Shown here in pieces: positions 1-12,803 of a DNA stretch of 64,000 nt. Position numbers and translations under genes: made by a program. The notes beneath the pieces were generated by a model. That model was not told where the DNA came from. It saw nothing but the letters and a program-made list of their open reading frames with translations, and searched no databases. Position 1 is the stretch's first letter. Each line of letters starts with the position of its first letter. The stretch spans positions 5,134,808 to 5,198,807 of the forward strand of contig CM017567.1 in assembly GCA_007844125.1 (NCBI GenBank), written 5' to 3'. Source of the DNA: Sinonovacula constricta. Its lineage: Eukaryota; Mollusca; Bivalvia; Cardiida; Solecurtidae.

Positions 1-543
1 CCCCTCCCCGTGGCGGTTTTCAGATTGTCCACAGTGTCGAATAATAGCTGTACCCATAACCACAACTCATATTTTAAAGAAAAAACTAACACCGATACTG
101 TGTTCCTTCTAGCTATTACCTATTAGCTATTATGTTGTGAAAATAATATTGTTGATCTAGTGTTCAAACACTTATCACAAGTCAACATAAATACAAAAGA
201 ATAGCAGCTATTAAACCCACAACTGGGGATCATGTACTATTAAATCAAAATACAGAATAACTGATACAAAATACCTTTGAAAGGTTCTTCAAATCCAATT
301 TATTTCATGGAAATATAATCAAAATACACAAAGAATCCATTTGTAGCCTCGCTACTTCCAGGTATGGAGAGTGACCTCCCTTTCATCTCACACAACTATT
401 ATCTACTTGTCTCCCTCCATAAACTCGTGTGGATAGAAAATACGCTTATATATCAGAAGCACTGACAACTGGGCGATTGATAAACAAACTATCTCTAAAT
501 TTGTGTTATTAAACATAATGGCCAAACCATAACAGGCATAGAG

Positions 544-599
<56 letters not shown>

Positions 600-3497
600 A
601 TATATCTATATATTATATATATATATATATACATGTATTGATATATAAGATACCGGTGCTGCCCAGCGAGGTTTATATGTATACCAACACTCTCACCCTA
701 TGCCTCAACTAACACTATTATTGTTTATTGTGTACAGCAATATCACATGGTAGAGAATATTATAATACCACAATCAATATTTACTAATATAATGTATATA
801 TACATTGGCATAAGTGGGAGTGTGGTTCGTAAATAACACATTGTTAAATACATATAAAAAAAACTCTTACTTTTAACGGCCCTAAAAAGGGTCCAGACGG
901 AGGAGATTTTCCAGTAATTGATAAGAAGGACCCAAATTTTATGTATATCTATTTTTTGTGATATTTTACTGTAATATTTAATCACAAAGACATTTTATAT
1001 CGCGTCTGGGGGCACCGGATCACAACAGTGTTATATACAGAAGTATATGTCTAATAGGTTATAATGCATAGGGATAATACATAGTCATTTTTTACTTTTA
1101 ATACATAGAATGCTTGAACATATTGGTATTTCTATATGTTGATAATATATTCCACATATAGAGGCCAGTTACATAATATGTGCGCAAAACTGTGATAAAA
1201 TATACGCACGTTTTTTAACGTTTGTTTCATAGATAGTTAGATATACAACATAAGATATTTAATTTAGATTTTAAACTTCCAGAGCCTGTGATAGACCATT
1301 ATAGGTCGATTAGCTGTGATATATAATACAACACTTTTATTTTTTAATCTGTCAGTATCTTATAATAAACTTCTAAGCTGTGTTTTAGATCATACAATTT
1401 ATAACACAGCTTTTTAATTTGTTACTGGACCTTATTTCGATCAGAAATAAGGACCTAATCTATATAAGGATTATAACAATAACAATATATTAAGAAAACA
1501 TAAGCAAAAGTCAAATAATATAAGGACCTACACCCCACAACCTCGACATCAAATACTAAAACATATAAAAATATTTTTTCCTGTAAAAGACAAACAATCT
1601 TGCCAAATATAACTGGATTTAGAAATGAATTAAAAATTATGTTGAGACATGGAATAATGTTAAATCTGTAAGAGAAGATGTGCTCACCTGCATAAACATA
1701 TTGTTTATGATGAATAATTGCATTTAAATAATTGATTAATAAGTATTATTATTATGTAAACATTCAAAAGTGTTGTTTCATATGAAACTTGTACCAAGAG
1801 TCCAAACTATATCAATTTGTTTTTAGATTCGTTTTGTACAGATAATATTTATCCATCTCTGTTTGATTTGACTCAGACCGTGTTTATATTAGTACACACA
1901 TAATACATTTCAAAGCATTGAATATTGGTTATTTATTTCTTTTTCAGTACGGTACTGAACAATCTATGATTTGCCGGTTGTTATAACTTTTTAACTATGG
2001 CGGTAAATAAATGTACTTAAAAAGAGATACGAAATGTGCTGAAATACAGTAGGAAATCAGTGAGTCAACTGGAACAAGATGACAGAGAAAAGTATTATTT
2101 GGAACACTTAAAGAGAAAAAGAGAGTGACAAGTTGTCGAAAGAGAGATAGTCACATAAGGAGATACATGTAAAGCGATCAAAAAGTTTTAAAATACGTCA
2201 CAAAAGAGATGTACATTTCAATCACTGTTTGCATACATGTACGCGGTATTGCCCGACACTATTGTAATTGCAACAATAACTATTTAAGGTACCGGAACTA
2301 TGAATGACATTGTGGAGATTTATAGTTATCATTGTGGTAAAATCAGCGACAACATAAGACAAACCATGATATGTAGGCAAACTATACAGACCAGTATTCG
2401 AGTTTAATGTCTTATTTTACGAAAAAACAACAACAACAACAACAAAACGTTATTATGTTATAGTATAAAAATGAATAATCATTAGGTGAAGACACCAAGC
2501 ATTGTAAACCGTTTGTTGTGACTGAGCATATTCAACGTAATCGATTCATTCTCTACGTGACGTAATTGGAATTAACGTTTACAGTTAGACTGCCGCGACC
2601 GTCACTTGGCGTGCGTTCGGGAAGGCAGGAGAGAATTTGATGTGTGTTAATTTTCAGGATTTAGTTATTATATTATAAATAGGTACCTTATTGGAAGTGT
2701 AAGTTTGGGGTCGCTTTTGGTTAATCTTGTCACTGTGCTATGAGTCTATTTCACTATATGCTGTCATAGTAGTGGTCTTTTTGGTTAAGTAAGCATGGCC
2801 CTGCTAAGCGGAGGAGACTGTTTGTAAGATAATAAATGCCTGTTTCATTTCAAAATATATTTAGCAAGTGGTAGTGATTCACTCATTTCGTTATGGAAGG
2901 GACATTATTCTGACTTACACATTTACTTAATGTTACCTCCCTTGTTGGTGGGTATTTGAGGTTACGCATCAAGGAAAGAAATTGTTCTTTACTCTGTATG
3001 AAAGGTTCAAACTTAGAAGCTTCCTTAACAATGTTCCGTTTTTACACACACATACAACACGAGATCAAAAGCAATAGGTCAATAAATAGATGAAGATAAG
3101 TGTTAAGCAAATTGTCGACACGTCGTGTACTGAATTTCGGTTTTTATTGTTGTTTGAGACCTTTTTTCCATTGACAGGAGATAAGAATACGATGCCAGTT
3201 TGTACTCCTCTATCTATGAAGAAAGTACATAAACTTGAAGTTTACAATGTTAATTGTTAGAATTCCCTCTAAGTAACTACACGTTAGGTTCAATTAATTA
3301 TTAAATTTTGCCCCCCTCCCCCCCCCCCCCCTCCAAACACCCCCAACCCACCCGGCGCATCAAAAACCCAGCTACGCCCAAGCATTGTACGTAACATATA
3401 TCTATCATGACAGACGGTAAACAGAACGCACAATATCAAGTGGTGTGCGATACAAGTAATACAAATCAAAATTTGCTTGATTTATCTTCCGTACCGG
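1..3497. other. AT-rich non-coding DNA, no gene seen
   Basis: I see no coding region with domain or splice support here. The stretch is AT-rich, with a long (TA)n tract near 549-633, a short (CAA)n run near 2427-2446 and a C-rich run near 3309-3345. A segment near 2540-2640 is less AT-rich and contains a TGACGTAA-like site, so a promoter is possible but unsupported. Confidence 0.5.
549..633. repeat. (TA)n microsatellite
   Basis: An almost uninterrupted TA dinucleotide run, broken by a few TTA and CTA interruptions. It is a simple-sequence repeat with no coding capacity. Confidence 0.95.
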
Positions 3498-3808
3498 ACC
3501 TGGTAGCGCAATCGGTAGAGCGTCGGCTCCAGGTACGGGAGGCCCCGGGTTCGATCCCGGGCCGCGACATACCAAAGGCGTTAAAATGGTAGTGGTATAG
3601 CTCCCTTGCTAACGCTCAAGCAAATATAAGGGTAGTTCCACGACTGGTTGTCCCGGTGTCAGGATAATGTGACTGGGTGTGGTATCATGCCAGGTGTTCA
3701 AGGCATGCTATACACAGTGAAGGCAGCACCATATCTGCTTCAAGTGGACCCCGTCTTCAGATAACTGAAATACTGTTGGTGGGACGATAAACCCAATAAA
3801 CAAACATC
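3498..3808 (+). mobile_element. tRNA-derived SINE, near full length
   Basis: The head looks like a tRNA gene. A box-A-like segment (TGGTAGCGCAATCGG, about 3500-3515) precedes a perfect box B, GGTTCGATCCC, at 3548-3558; these form an internal RNA polymerase III promoter. A conserved body follows (AGGATAATGTGACTGGGTG near 3660, GCCAGGTGTTC near 3689). The tail, ATACTGTTGGTGGGACG then AAACCCAATAAACAAACA, is the kind seen in mollusc SINEs. A diverged second copy sits at about 56341-56611 and shares head, body and tail, which proves it is dispersed. It is not a functional tRNA, because the head lacks a normal acceptor stem and anticodon arm. The open frame across it (3407-3592) is an artefact. Confidence 0.85.
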
Positions 3809-3975
3809 TTCCGAAATCGCACACATTGGTCATAAAGTAATATGCCGAACACTGGTTACCGCGTACATGTATACAACCAGTTGTATACATTTCATACGTC
3901 ACGCGACAAAATATGACGTCATAAATATTTGCAAAAAACAACAAGTTGAGCGTTCATGAAATCAGCCAAAGTGAG

Positions 3976-4463
3976 ATGGATTCTGTGCGGTCTGGAGGAA
4001 AATTGTGTAAAGATATCTTGTTAAGTGTAAGTTTTAATATTATAATAATACTTATAAATCTATGTCTTTTTTTAAATTGCTTTATGTTAAAATTTGGTTA
4101 AAATACTGTTCAATAACCATGGTTGTGTTTTAGATCTCTGTTTCTAGACACAATGCATTTTGAACATTTGTTGTGCGTATACAGTATACTTTCTGTTATT
4201 GATTCAAAGAGCAATACGTAACAAGATTAAACTCAATTTAAATGTCGATTCTATTTTATTTAAGTTATTGCAAATCGTTGAATGACCATGTGTTTACATG
4301 TCCACACTTTCAGACACAAATGGCGACTTTCCACCGTACTCAAGTTAACAGAGCCAGGAGGACAGCGGGTGTAACAAGTGTACAGATTCGTATATTCGGG
4401 TGGTTATTGAGTCGTATTTTTCCCATATTTAGACCAAGCAACTGGCAAGCTGACCGACTATGA
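3976..4463 (+). CDS. Possible two-exon small ORF of unknown function
   Basis: An ATG at 3976 opens 17 codons that end exactly at a strong donor (GTAAGT at 4027). A pyrimidine-rich acceptor at 4312-4313 joins in the same phase to an exon at 4314-4463, giving about 66 residues ending ...SNWQADRL then stop. The second exon is basic and has a hydrophobic stretch (IFGWLLSRIFPIF). I recognise no family. The spliced reading frame is the only support, and short frames like this arise by chance. It could also be the 5' part of the decayed TRIM-like gene downstream. Confidence 0.25.
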
Positions 4464-5011
4464 AAACACTGAATATTGACATTTTACTAGCAATTGTTTA
4501 CATTTTCATTTTAATGTTTACCTGCTTTACATGTCTATATTTTCAGGTTGTTGTGTGGATGATTATCTTTGCCGGCCATCTTTACTCCACCACAAACAAA
4601 GTGACCAAACTTGTGCCACGACATAAAGGCCTGTATTCACCAAGCATTTCTTAAAGCAAGTCACGACTTGAGTCCAAGTCACCATTTTATACCAAGAAAT
4701 CTAAGCTTTTGTATGTAGTTAAATTGTGAGTTTAAGCTCAAAGTATCAAAGTTTAATTGTCATGCAACCTTTTAGACTTATAGCTGATTATACGCTGAAG
4801 ATATTGTAAATTAAAATAGATGACCTTTACCAATCCTTACTTAAGAATGGTTGGTGTATACGGGCCAAAGACTTATTAATGTTTTGTTTCCTCTCTCCCT
4901 CTATTTTCAGGTTGCATCATTTACGACTATGGACGCTGACGTGTATTTTGTCACCAACACAATCTGTACATTTACAATGTTTTACTCTGGTCTACATTTC
5001 TGTATTTCCAG

Positions 5012-5598
5012 GTTGCCTTCTCTGGTTCTCCCCCAAGTCTACGTGTACAACACAGTCAGTCTGACCAGGACACGAACCGTCGAGTTGGGACATAAGACCC
5101 GCCTGGATCGCTTGTCATGGCGGACTGCTGTACTGTGCTGAGTGGTATGTTACCATCTTGTATGTACACGACGTGAGGAGTGGCAGGAAGCTGAGGGAGA
5201 TCTCCATGGACACCGACGGCCGGGAACTGTTCTCTCGCATCCGACACATCGCCGTGAACAGTTCCGGCGACCGACTCTATGTGACTGACGTGGGGAGAGG
5301 TCTTGTATGTGTCGGCACGGACGGGAGGAAGATATTCTGTCTCTCCAATCAGGATCTCGGGACTGTCTGGTGCCATGGGGTTGTGACCACTGACCATCAC
5401 GGTCACGTGTTTGTTAGTGGATATTACTCACACAACGTAGTCAAGGTGACCGAGGATGGTCACGTGGTAGGTCAGATAGTGTCCGTGGAAGATGGGATCA
5501 CGTGGCGTCCAGACTGCCTCAGTTATGATGTGAGCAGGAGTTCCTTGTATGTCGGTGGGGAGTTCAGTGATCAGCTTCTGATGGTGGAATGGAAGTAA
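5012..5598 (+). pseudogene. TRIM-type C-terminal beta-propeller (NHL-like), decayed 5' part
   Basis: The frame open through 5158-5598 encodes propeller blades with repeated YV-D or VFVSG-type strands: LYVHDVRSGRKLREI, RLYVTDVGRGLVCV, GHVFVSGYYSHNVVKV and SSLYVGGEFSDQLLMV. This is the style of the six-bladed C-terminal propeller of TRIM2/3/56/71-like proteins, which are heavily expanded in bivalves and act as RING-type ubiquitin ligases or RNA-binding proteins. Upstream of 5158 the same protein continues (CHGGLLYCAEWYVTILYVHD from about 5115). Before that, pieces such as VAFSGSPPSLRV and LTRTRTVELGH lie in different frames, so several small indels separate them. An acceptor (TTTCCAG, near 5005-5011) could start the exon. 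No intact RING or coiled-coil exon is visible; B-box-like residues near 4550-4620 are only suggestive. I call it a pseudogene or gene fragment; assembly indels are an alternative. Confidence 0.65.
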
Positions 5599-5599
5599 A

Positions 5600-8500
5600 G
5601 TTTATATTAATTATTGCCGGACATTTTGTTTTCCATTTGTGTTTCTCCTTTTGTTGCTGATTGTGACATTTTGTGAATTAGTGACTCGTTATAAAAGTGG
5701 AATTAAATCAACATTTTAGCAAAACAATCTTCTATCGACATTTTGTTTAGGATAAAATGAAATTAAACGTGTGTTTGAAATTCTGTACTTCTGTAAATGA
5801 TACAGATACGTTTGTAGTTGATTTATTGTTGTATTTCCATTAAATATTTTGTACAAACGTTCTACAATTAAAGTTTATTTCAATTCAGTTTGATGTTTTC
5901 ATCTCAGTTCGCCATGTTTGTATATTTTACATCAACATCAAAATAATGACGTCATTAAGCATAACAGTATGACGTCATCACACGCGGATAATAAGTTTTC
6001 CCACAAAATAAAACAAAAAGACGCGACATCTTCATTACATTACTGCAGTGTTGGATTATTTGGCAGTAATGTCAGATTTTGTCAGAATTTAATCAATTTT
6101 AAAACATTTCATACAGCTATTCGTAGTTGTGTTTAGATACATCATTCGTGTGGCGGTATATACATAAATGCAATAAAATTCCGGCAGTTGTTATATAAAC
6201 AATCGTCAATCGGTTTTCATTGTTACTATGTTTAAAAACAATTGTTGCCGTGACCAGCAAGGCGTCAATTTTAGTGTAAATAGTGTTTAATAATATCTAG
6301 TTATTATAAAATGTTTATAGTATTTAAACTTTACAAAAAATGAATAGTTTCGAGATGTGTGGTTCAGTTGAAAAATTGTTATTTGTTTATCTGCAGCAAA
6401 TCAAATGTCAGTGATGATGTTGTACAATAAGTAAACAGATAGAAAACAAGACAAGTTTAAAGAAGATATATTTATTCAACGCTTCTAAAGAGATGGGGAC
6501 GAATCCAATCTGATCATGCACTCAGTAATGTATAAAAATTGACTAGGGCCATTTATGTACGCTGAATTGGTGTATAAAACTATAACAAATCAGTTTTTGC
6601 AATAAAAATACTGATTTTAGGTTGTGTTTTCCAAAAGATCAGAGGCAAAAAATGTCAATAATGTTACAGTTAAAAGATTTGGTAACATTTCATATCATTA
6701 TAATTTGCAAGAAATTATATGTCTATTGTCTCTGGTAACTGTTGATCCCATAATCGATGTCTATACTTGAATCTCTGCGTATATGTAAACAATCACCGGT
6801 TTACCGGTCAATTCCATATCCTAAATTGTGCTTGATTTCCAAGAGCGGATCTAGGATTTTACCCCGAGCCGAGTGAACATTCTTCAAATGTTGAAAACCG
6901 CTTCACTGCATCATTTGTGGATTTATTTACACGCCATTGCATATTTACGTATAAGAAGACATTGAATGACCCTTAGATACCATTAATGATGTAATTCGAA
7001 GGTTGCTTTGAAAACATTTGCTGTTATGGTGCTCCGAGACAGGCTACCCTGTAAAAATAATTTCTGGAGTGCCGGATATGTTCTCTGACGCAAATCGGGA
7101 TCACATCCGATAATTTTAAAATTTCACCAGCCGTTAAAAGTAAATTGATGTAATATATTTATTAGTTCTAATCGTGTCCCCCCCCCCCACCCCAATCCGA
7201 TCCTGGATTAGAAATATTGATAAAATTACCAAAAAAGATATTTCACCTTGTTATTCAGTTTGTCAGTTATCTATTCTATGAACAAATGTGTCACAGAAGA
7301 TGTATTCATAATTGATCATTGTAAAATTTGTTATAATTGTATTTATTGTTTTTTTTTTAAAGAACAGAACGTGTTTAAAGCGGCATGGACATTGTTTAAC
7401 ATACATTTGTATATGTACATGATTCGTAACTACATGTTGTTTTTTGTTGTTCTTTTTTTAATACTTCCATCAACTGTCAAGCCAATGATACAACGTTTAA
7501 GATCAATGATTTTTCAGTTTATGCAAGAAGTATAAACATGATATGTATTCGAGAAAAGGCTGTCTAAATGTATACTAGTTAGATTGGAGTTCCTGTATGT
7601 AATTAAGTTTAAAGAAAATCTATAAGTGTTTGCTTTGCTTAAAACCAATACAATCGAATCTGATGTCGACTATACACAAATAAATGACTCTTTTCTTGAA
7701 TTACGTCCAAAAGGCTTTAGCAAATAAGAACTAACATGTTCGGTTGCATATATTTGCTATTAGAATGCCGCATACGGAATCGGGGGTCCAATTGCGATTA
7801 CGTTTTCCATAGATATGATGTATGAAGTTTGGGCGAAAACTCAAGAGAAGCGGTTATTTATCTGTGAACCCAATGTTCTTATTTGAATTGTTAATTGTTT
7901 TTAGGATATAGCTTAAATTAGTAATGTTTGAGTTGATTTGGTACATCGAATAGACTATAATATAGCGTGTACTTGTGTATGTGTATTGAATGTAAAATTG
8001 AATGTGTTTGATAGAGATGCCAATATATATTTGTGTTTTGCTTAGTTTTCTCTTCTTTAAGTAGCTAATCTAATATCTCTATATCTGTATATAGATAATA
8101 AACTATTTAATGTATGCTTTTGGTCATTTGTCAGTGAAAAACCCCATAACCTCAAAACCAGAAAAAACTATCAGTTTACTTTTACTAACGCTAGCGATAT
8201 TGTCCAAACACTAAATACTGCTAGGGTAAAACAGTATTTGTAAATATTAATTTAAAATAACATTACTGATATAAATGTCACAACACAATGAAAAGGGTTA
8301 AAACTAAAATAGGCACACTATAATAACAATTTATATGATATCTATTATTTAAATATTTTGAAAATTATCAAATCCCGCGTTAATAAGCGCGAGATTTACC
8401 GGGTCGGGGTTACAACCCCCGAGAGTAATGTTTTAAATAGCTTAATATTTAAGGATTCCAAATGTTGATATGAGTTTGCATACTTTATAGGTATTTTTAC

Positions 8501-8814
8501 ATTAATGTAAGTGTTAACTAGAGAAACCGGTGTATATTTATTTAATTTTTATGTATTTACCCCCTTGATGGATACAAATATACATAAAGGAATATATAGT
8601 TATAAACAACCACACCCAGAAAAACAAGGCGTAAGGTCACGCTTCGTTTGATATTTCTTTTACAAATCTGTATTTTTTATCCATTATGAATCTTTAATCA
8701 TTTTTCGATGACTATCCTTTACCGTTTTACTTAGATATCGTTTGTTCCTTAATTTAACGCATGATCAATCATGGGCATAATAGCGACGGTCCAGATATGT
8801 TAGGTGGGAGGAAG
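5600..8814. other. Intergenic AT-rich DNA
   Basis: No supported gene. A polyadenylation-like ATTAAA lies near 5868, downstream of the TRIM-like exon. A segment at about 6844-7206 begins AGCGGATCTAGGA and ends near ATCCGATCCTGGATTA after a C-rich run, so it may be an old non-autonomous repeat with inverted ends, but I could not establish its borders. Confidence 0.4.
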
Positions 8815-10704
8815 ACATAAATCTGCGCATTTTGGACCTAGGCCTATGTGGCACAACCTGGCACCAAAAACCGTTTCGGCCTAGGACTTCCGGTTCCGGG
8901 TCCTAGAGGGCCAGCCCACGCGTCTAAAGGAATGCTATGTTGGGGTTCCGCATAAGGCCTAAATCTGCGCCATTTTGGCCCCTTTTTTGGCCACCGGGAG
9001 TTGAAACTTGGCAAGGACCTAGGGCCCATGTGGCACAACCTGGCACCGCAAACCGTTTTAGCCTACGACTTCCGGTTCCGGTCCTAGAGGCCGCCCACCT
9101 GTCTACAGGAATGCTATGTTAGGGTTCCGCATAGGGCATAAATAGGTGCGATTTTGGCCCCTTTTTTGGCCCCCGGGAGCTAAAACTTGGCTCGGCCTAG
9201 GACCCATGTGCCCGTGTGGCACAACCTGGCACCGAAAACCGTTTCAGCCTAAGACTTCATGTTCCGGTCCTAGAGGCCGCCCACGCTTCTATAGGAATGC
9301 TATGTTAGGGTCCCGCATAGGGCCTAAATTTTGGCCCCCGGAAGCTGAAATTTGGCAAGGCACCGAAAAAACCGTTTTAGGCTACGACTTCCGGTTTCGG
9401 TCCTAGAGGCCGCCCACACATGTCTACAGGAATGCTATGTTAGTGTACCGCATAGGGCATAACTCTGCGCCATTTTTGCCACCGGGAGCTGAAAACTTGG
9501 CACGGACCTAAGGCCTATTTGGCACAACCTGGCACCGAAAAACCGTTTCGGCGCCTAGGACTTCTGGTTCCGGTCGTAGAGGCCGCACACGCGGTCTATA
9601 GGAATGCTATGTTAGGGTTCTGCATAGGGCCTAAATCTGCGTTATTTTTGGCCCCCTTTTTTCGCACACAGGAGCTGAAACTTGGCACAGACCTAGGGCC
9701 CATGTGGCACAACCTGGCAAAAAGAACCGATTTGGACTAGGACTTTCCGGTTCCGGTCCTAGAGACCGCCCACGCGTTCTAATGGAATGTTATGTTAAGG
9801 TTCCGCATAGGGCATAAATCTGCGCCATTTTGGCCCCTTTTTGGCCACCGGGAGCTGAAACTTGGCTCGGTCCAAGGGCCCATGTGGCACAACCTGACAC
9901 CGAAAACAGTTTCGGCCTAAGACTTCCGGTTCTGGTCCTAGAGGCCGCCCCACGTGTCTATAGGAATGCTATGTTAGGGTCCCGCATAGGGCCTAAATCT
10001 GTGCCATTTTGGCCCCCGGGAGCTGAAACTTGGCAAGGATCTAGGGCCGTGTGGCACAACCTGGCACCGCAAACCGTTTTGCCTACGACTTCCGGTTTCG
10101 GTCCTAGAGGCCCGCCCACGTGTCTACTGGAATGCTATGTTAGGGTTCCGCATAGGGTATAAATCTGTGCGATTTTGGCCCCTTGTTTGGCCCCGGAAGC
10201 TGAAAACTTGGCTCGGTCCTAGGGCCCATGCAGCACAAACCTGGCACCGAAACCCGTTTTCAGCCTAAGACTTCCGGTTCCGGTCCTAGAGGCCGCCCAC
10301 GCGGTCTATAGGAATGCTATGTTAGGGTCCCGCATAGGGCCTAAATCTGCGCCATTTTGGCACCCTGGAGCTGAAACTTGGCAAGGACTTAGGGCCCATG
10401 TGGCACATCCTGGCACCGAAAACCGTTTTGGCCTACGAGGTTTCCGGTCCTAGAGGCCGCCCACGTGTCTACAGGAATGCTATGTTAGGGTTCCGCATAG
10501 GGCATAAAGCTTCGCGATTTTGGCCCATTTTTTGCCCCCCCCCCCCCCCGGGACCTGAAACTTGGCTCGGTCCTAGGGCCTATGTAGCAGAACCTGGCAC
10601 CGAAAATCGTATCAGGCTAGGACTTCTGCTTCCGGTCCCAGAGGCCGCCCTCTAGTCTATAGGAATGTTATGTTAAGGATCCGCATAGGGCCTAAATCTG
10701 CGTC
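8815..10704. repeat. ~175-bp satellite array with partly alternating unit types
   Basis: About eleven tandem units, anchored by GGAATGCTATGTTAGGG. Unit starts are at 8929, 9108, 9294, 9429, 9601, 9784, 9963, 10129, 10311, 10474 and 10662, with a partial unit before the first. Spacing ranges from 135 to 188 bp. The units are GC-rich against an AT-rich background. Two diagnostic variants recur and, at 8929-9294 and 9784-10474, alternate: one with TTGGCAAGG and GCCTACGA, often with a shortened GGCCCC block, and one with CATAGGGCATAAA, TTGGCTCGG and CCTAAGAC. This points to dimeric higher-order organisation. Open frames on either strand through the array are artefacts of the periodic sequence. 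Confidence 0.92.
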
Positions 10705-11072
10705 TTGGCAGCAATGCATATGACATAATAACGTAATGGCAGCAATGAATAGTCATAATAACGTCATGGCAGCAATGTGTATAGCATAATAACATCATGG
10801 CAGCAATTTATGTGTATGGCATAATAGCATCATTGCATCAATGAATAGGGCATAACGTCATGACAGGAATGTGTAGGGCATAATAACATCAAGACAGCAA
10901 TGTATAGGGCATAATAACGTCATGGCAGCAATGTATAGGGCATAATAACGTCATGGCAGCAATGCATAGAGCATAATAACGTCATTACAGCGATGTATAG
11001 GGCATGAAACATCATGGTAGCATTGTATTTGGCATAATAACATCATGACAACAATGTAAAGGGCATAATAAC
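10705..11072. repeat. 31-bp minisatellite (GGCAGCAATGTATAGGGCAT core)
   Basis: About twelve tandem copies of a ~31-bp unit (GGCAGCAATGTATAGGGCAT followed by AATAACGTCAT), most regular around 10860-10990. The array starts directly at the end of the 175-bp satellite and shares the string CATAGGGCATAA with it. It may have arisen by amplification of a fragment of the satellite. Confidence 0.9.
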
Positions 11073-12803
11073 GAAAAAATGATTTTCAGCTTTAAGAAAG
11101 TGGTCTAAAATTCTTCCAGATACCCCTTCTTCAGAATCCCTTAACCATATTTTATCTTTCTCTTTATTAAAACATGGGCAGTTCAACATAAAAAGATCAT
11201 AGCTTTTTATCCATCTTTATTTACTTACAACTAATAACATGTGTGCTATGAGAAAAAATAAAATGATAAACATATATAATGATATAACTGACAAGGAATA
11301 TTTTCTTTTTAACAATTTCACTAAAATTGACCATTAAAATTTTTAATGAGATCAAACACAAGCCCATACTTATAATACCACATTACATAAAAATAGTTTT
11401 ATATCTGAATAATACAAAAAATAAATATATGTATTTCTTTTAACAATTGAGCATATTAACATAGAAATGAATAATTGTGGCATGCAATGATTTACAATGT
11501 TTTTTGTTTGTTTTGTCATAGACATTTTAGGGTAAATATTTAGCTTAATACTATCAAATATAATAAGAATTCAAACAGTAAAACCTATCTTTTGTTTTCA
11601 GAAACTTTTAAGTACCTTGAAGCTGTTCACTGTAAGTAGAGTTAGGAATATAGTAGATGACAAGAATTAAAAGTGTGGCTATATATTAAACAGTGTCATA
11701 TGAACAACAAAAAGACTAGTCCATTAGAAAACAAATAGAAAATTAGCATTTCTCGAAACAATCCAGCATATTTACATAGATATATATTATGTGAAGTCAT
11801 AATTCATATACAACAATGAGACTGACAAGAGATGACTAGCAAAGGCCAATCAAAAAAGAAAATGCATGTATTTTTTGAAAGTCCACAAAAGTTTTATTTC
11901 ACTTAGTATTTTACTATAGAACCTATAGTATCATTGTATGATGGAAGCTTCTAGCAATAACATACACCTAAAAACTTACATATACAAGTTAAATTGTGGA
12001 GATAAGAAGACAATAAAACACATCCTGAATAATTTAATACAATATCACATTAGAAAATATAAAATGTGCATGGTGACTGAATTTCACCATGTATGCAAAT
12101 ACAGAGCACATGCTTGTGAATTTGTTTTTACTGTTGCACTTGCATGCAAATCTAAACAAGACTTTTTTACTCCTTATTTGTTCTTTTTCTTTTGCTGTAC
12201 AGCAGCAAAAAATCACATTTTGCATCATCATAGTTTTAAACATTTTTAAATTTTATATACACAACATAAAAGTACTGAGGACTAGTTCAAAAACTGAATA
12301 AATATATTTAAGCATATATCTGAACAATCCAGTACTTACAAATACATATAAATATTTATGTGTGAAGCATGTAATGTTGACAACAACTATCTTTATGATA
12401 GCTAACTACTTTCAGTTGAGCAATAAGCTTAATATAAAATAATTAAGTCATAGACTTAAAGATTAAAGTTGTATTTGGCTATTTATTTGTAATTGCCTAG
12501 TTTCAGCACATTATTAATGTCTCCTATCAGCATTTAATTTTAAATTGTTGATTTTGCTTACAAGTGTCAATATTAGTTTTAGCACTCAAGTATGTTAGTA
12601 TCAGCACTTAATTTTTAGCACTTACATTGTTTTGTCTGTTTCAGCACATATCTTTGCTTCAGCACATAATCGCTACATGCCACACAGTGGTCCATATTAT
12701 ATCAGACTTAAAGAAAAGCCAGTGGACCACGCTTAAATTTTGTTTGGTCCAGTAGATTTTGCTACAGTAATTATAAACTTCATTCGAGAAGACTCTATAT
12801 CAT
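11073..12803. other. AT-rich non-coding DNA downstream of the transposase
   Basis: No supported gene. The part nearest the transposase (about 12500-12740) is its probable 3' flank. It has repeated CAGCAC motifs and a small inverted repeat, GTGGTCCA (about 12686) and TGGACCAC (about 12723). I could not find a hAT-type end matching the one at 19687. Confidence 0.4.

Noticed and set aside
3498..3572. Functional tRNA gene
   Set aside because: Boxes A and B are present, but there is no consistent cloverleaf, and the SINE body and tail follow with a second copy elsewhere.
5056..5406. 116-residue open frame on the minus strand
   Set aside because: It is antisense to the TRIM-like propeller exon, whose plus-strand reading has clear family features.
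8844..10655. Several 60-110-residue open frames rich in P, G and L
   Set aside because: They follow the ~175-bp satellite period, occur on both strands and repeat the same peptide; they are products of the repeat, not genes.
11938..12301. Overlapping open frames on both strands of up to 103 residues
   Set aside because: They lie in AT-rich non-coding DNA, overlap on opposite strands, and have no domain or splice support.
12733..12740. TTAAATTT as left target duplication matching 19688-19695
   Set aside because: The following sequence (TGTTTGGTCC) does not match the hAT end CAGGGGTG seen at 19687, and an AT-only 8-mer is expected often by chance here.
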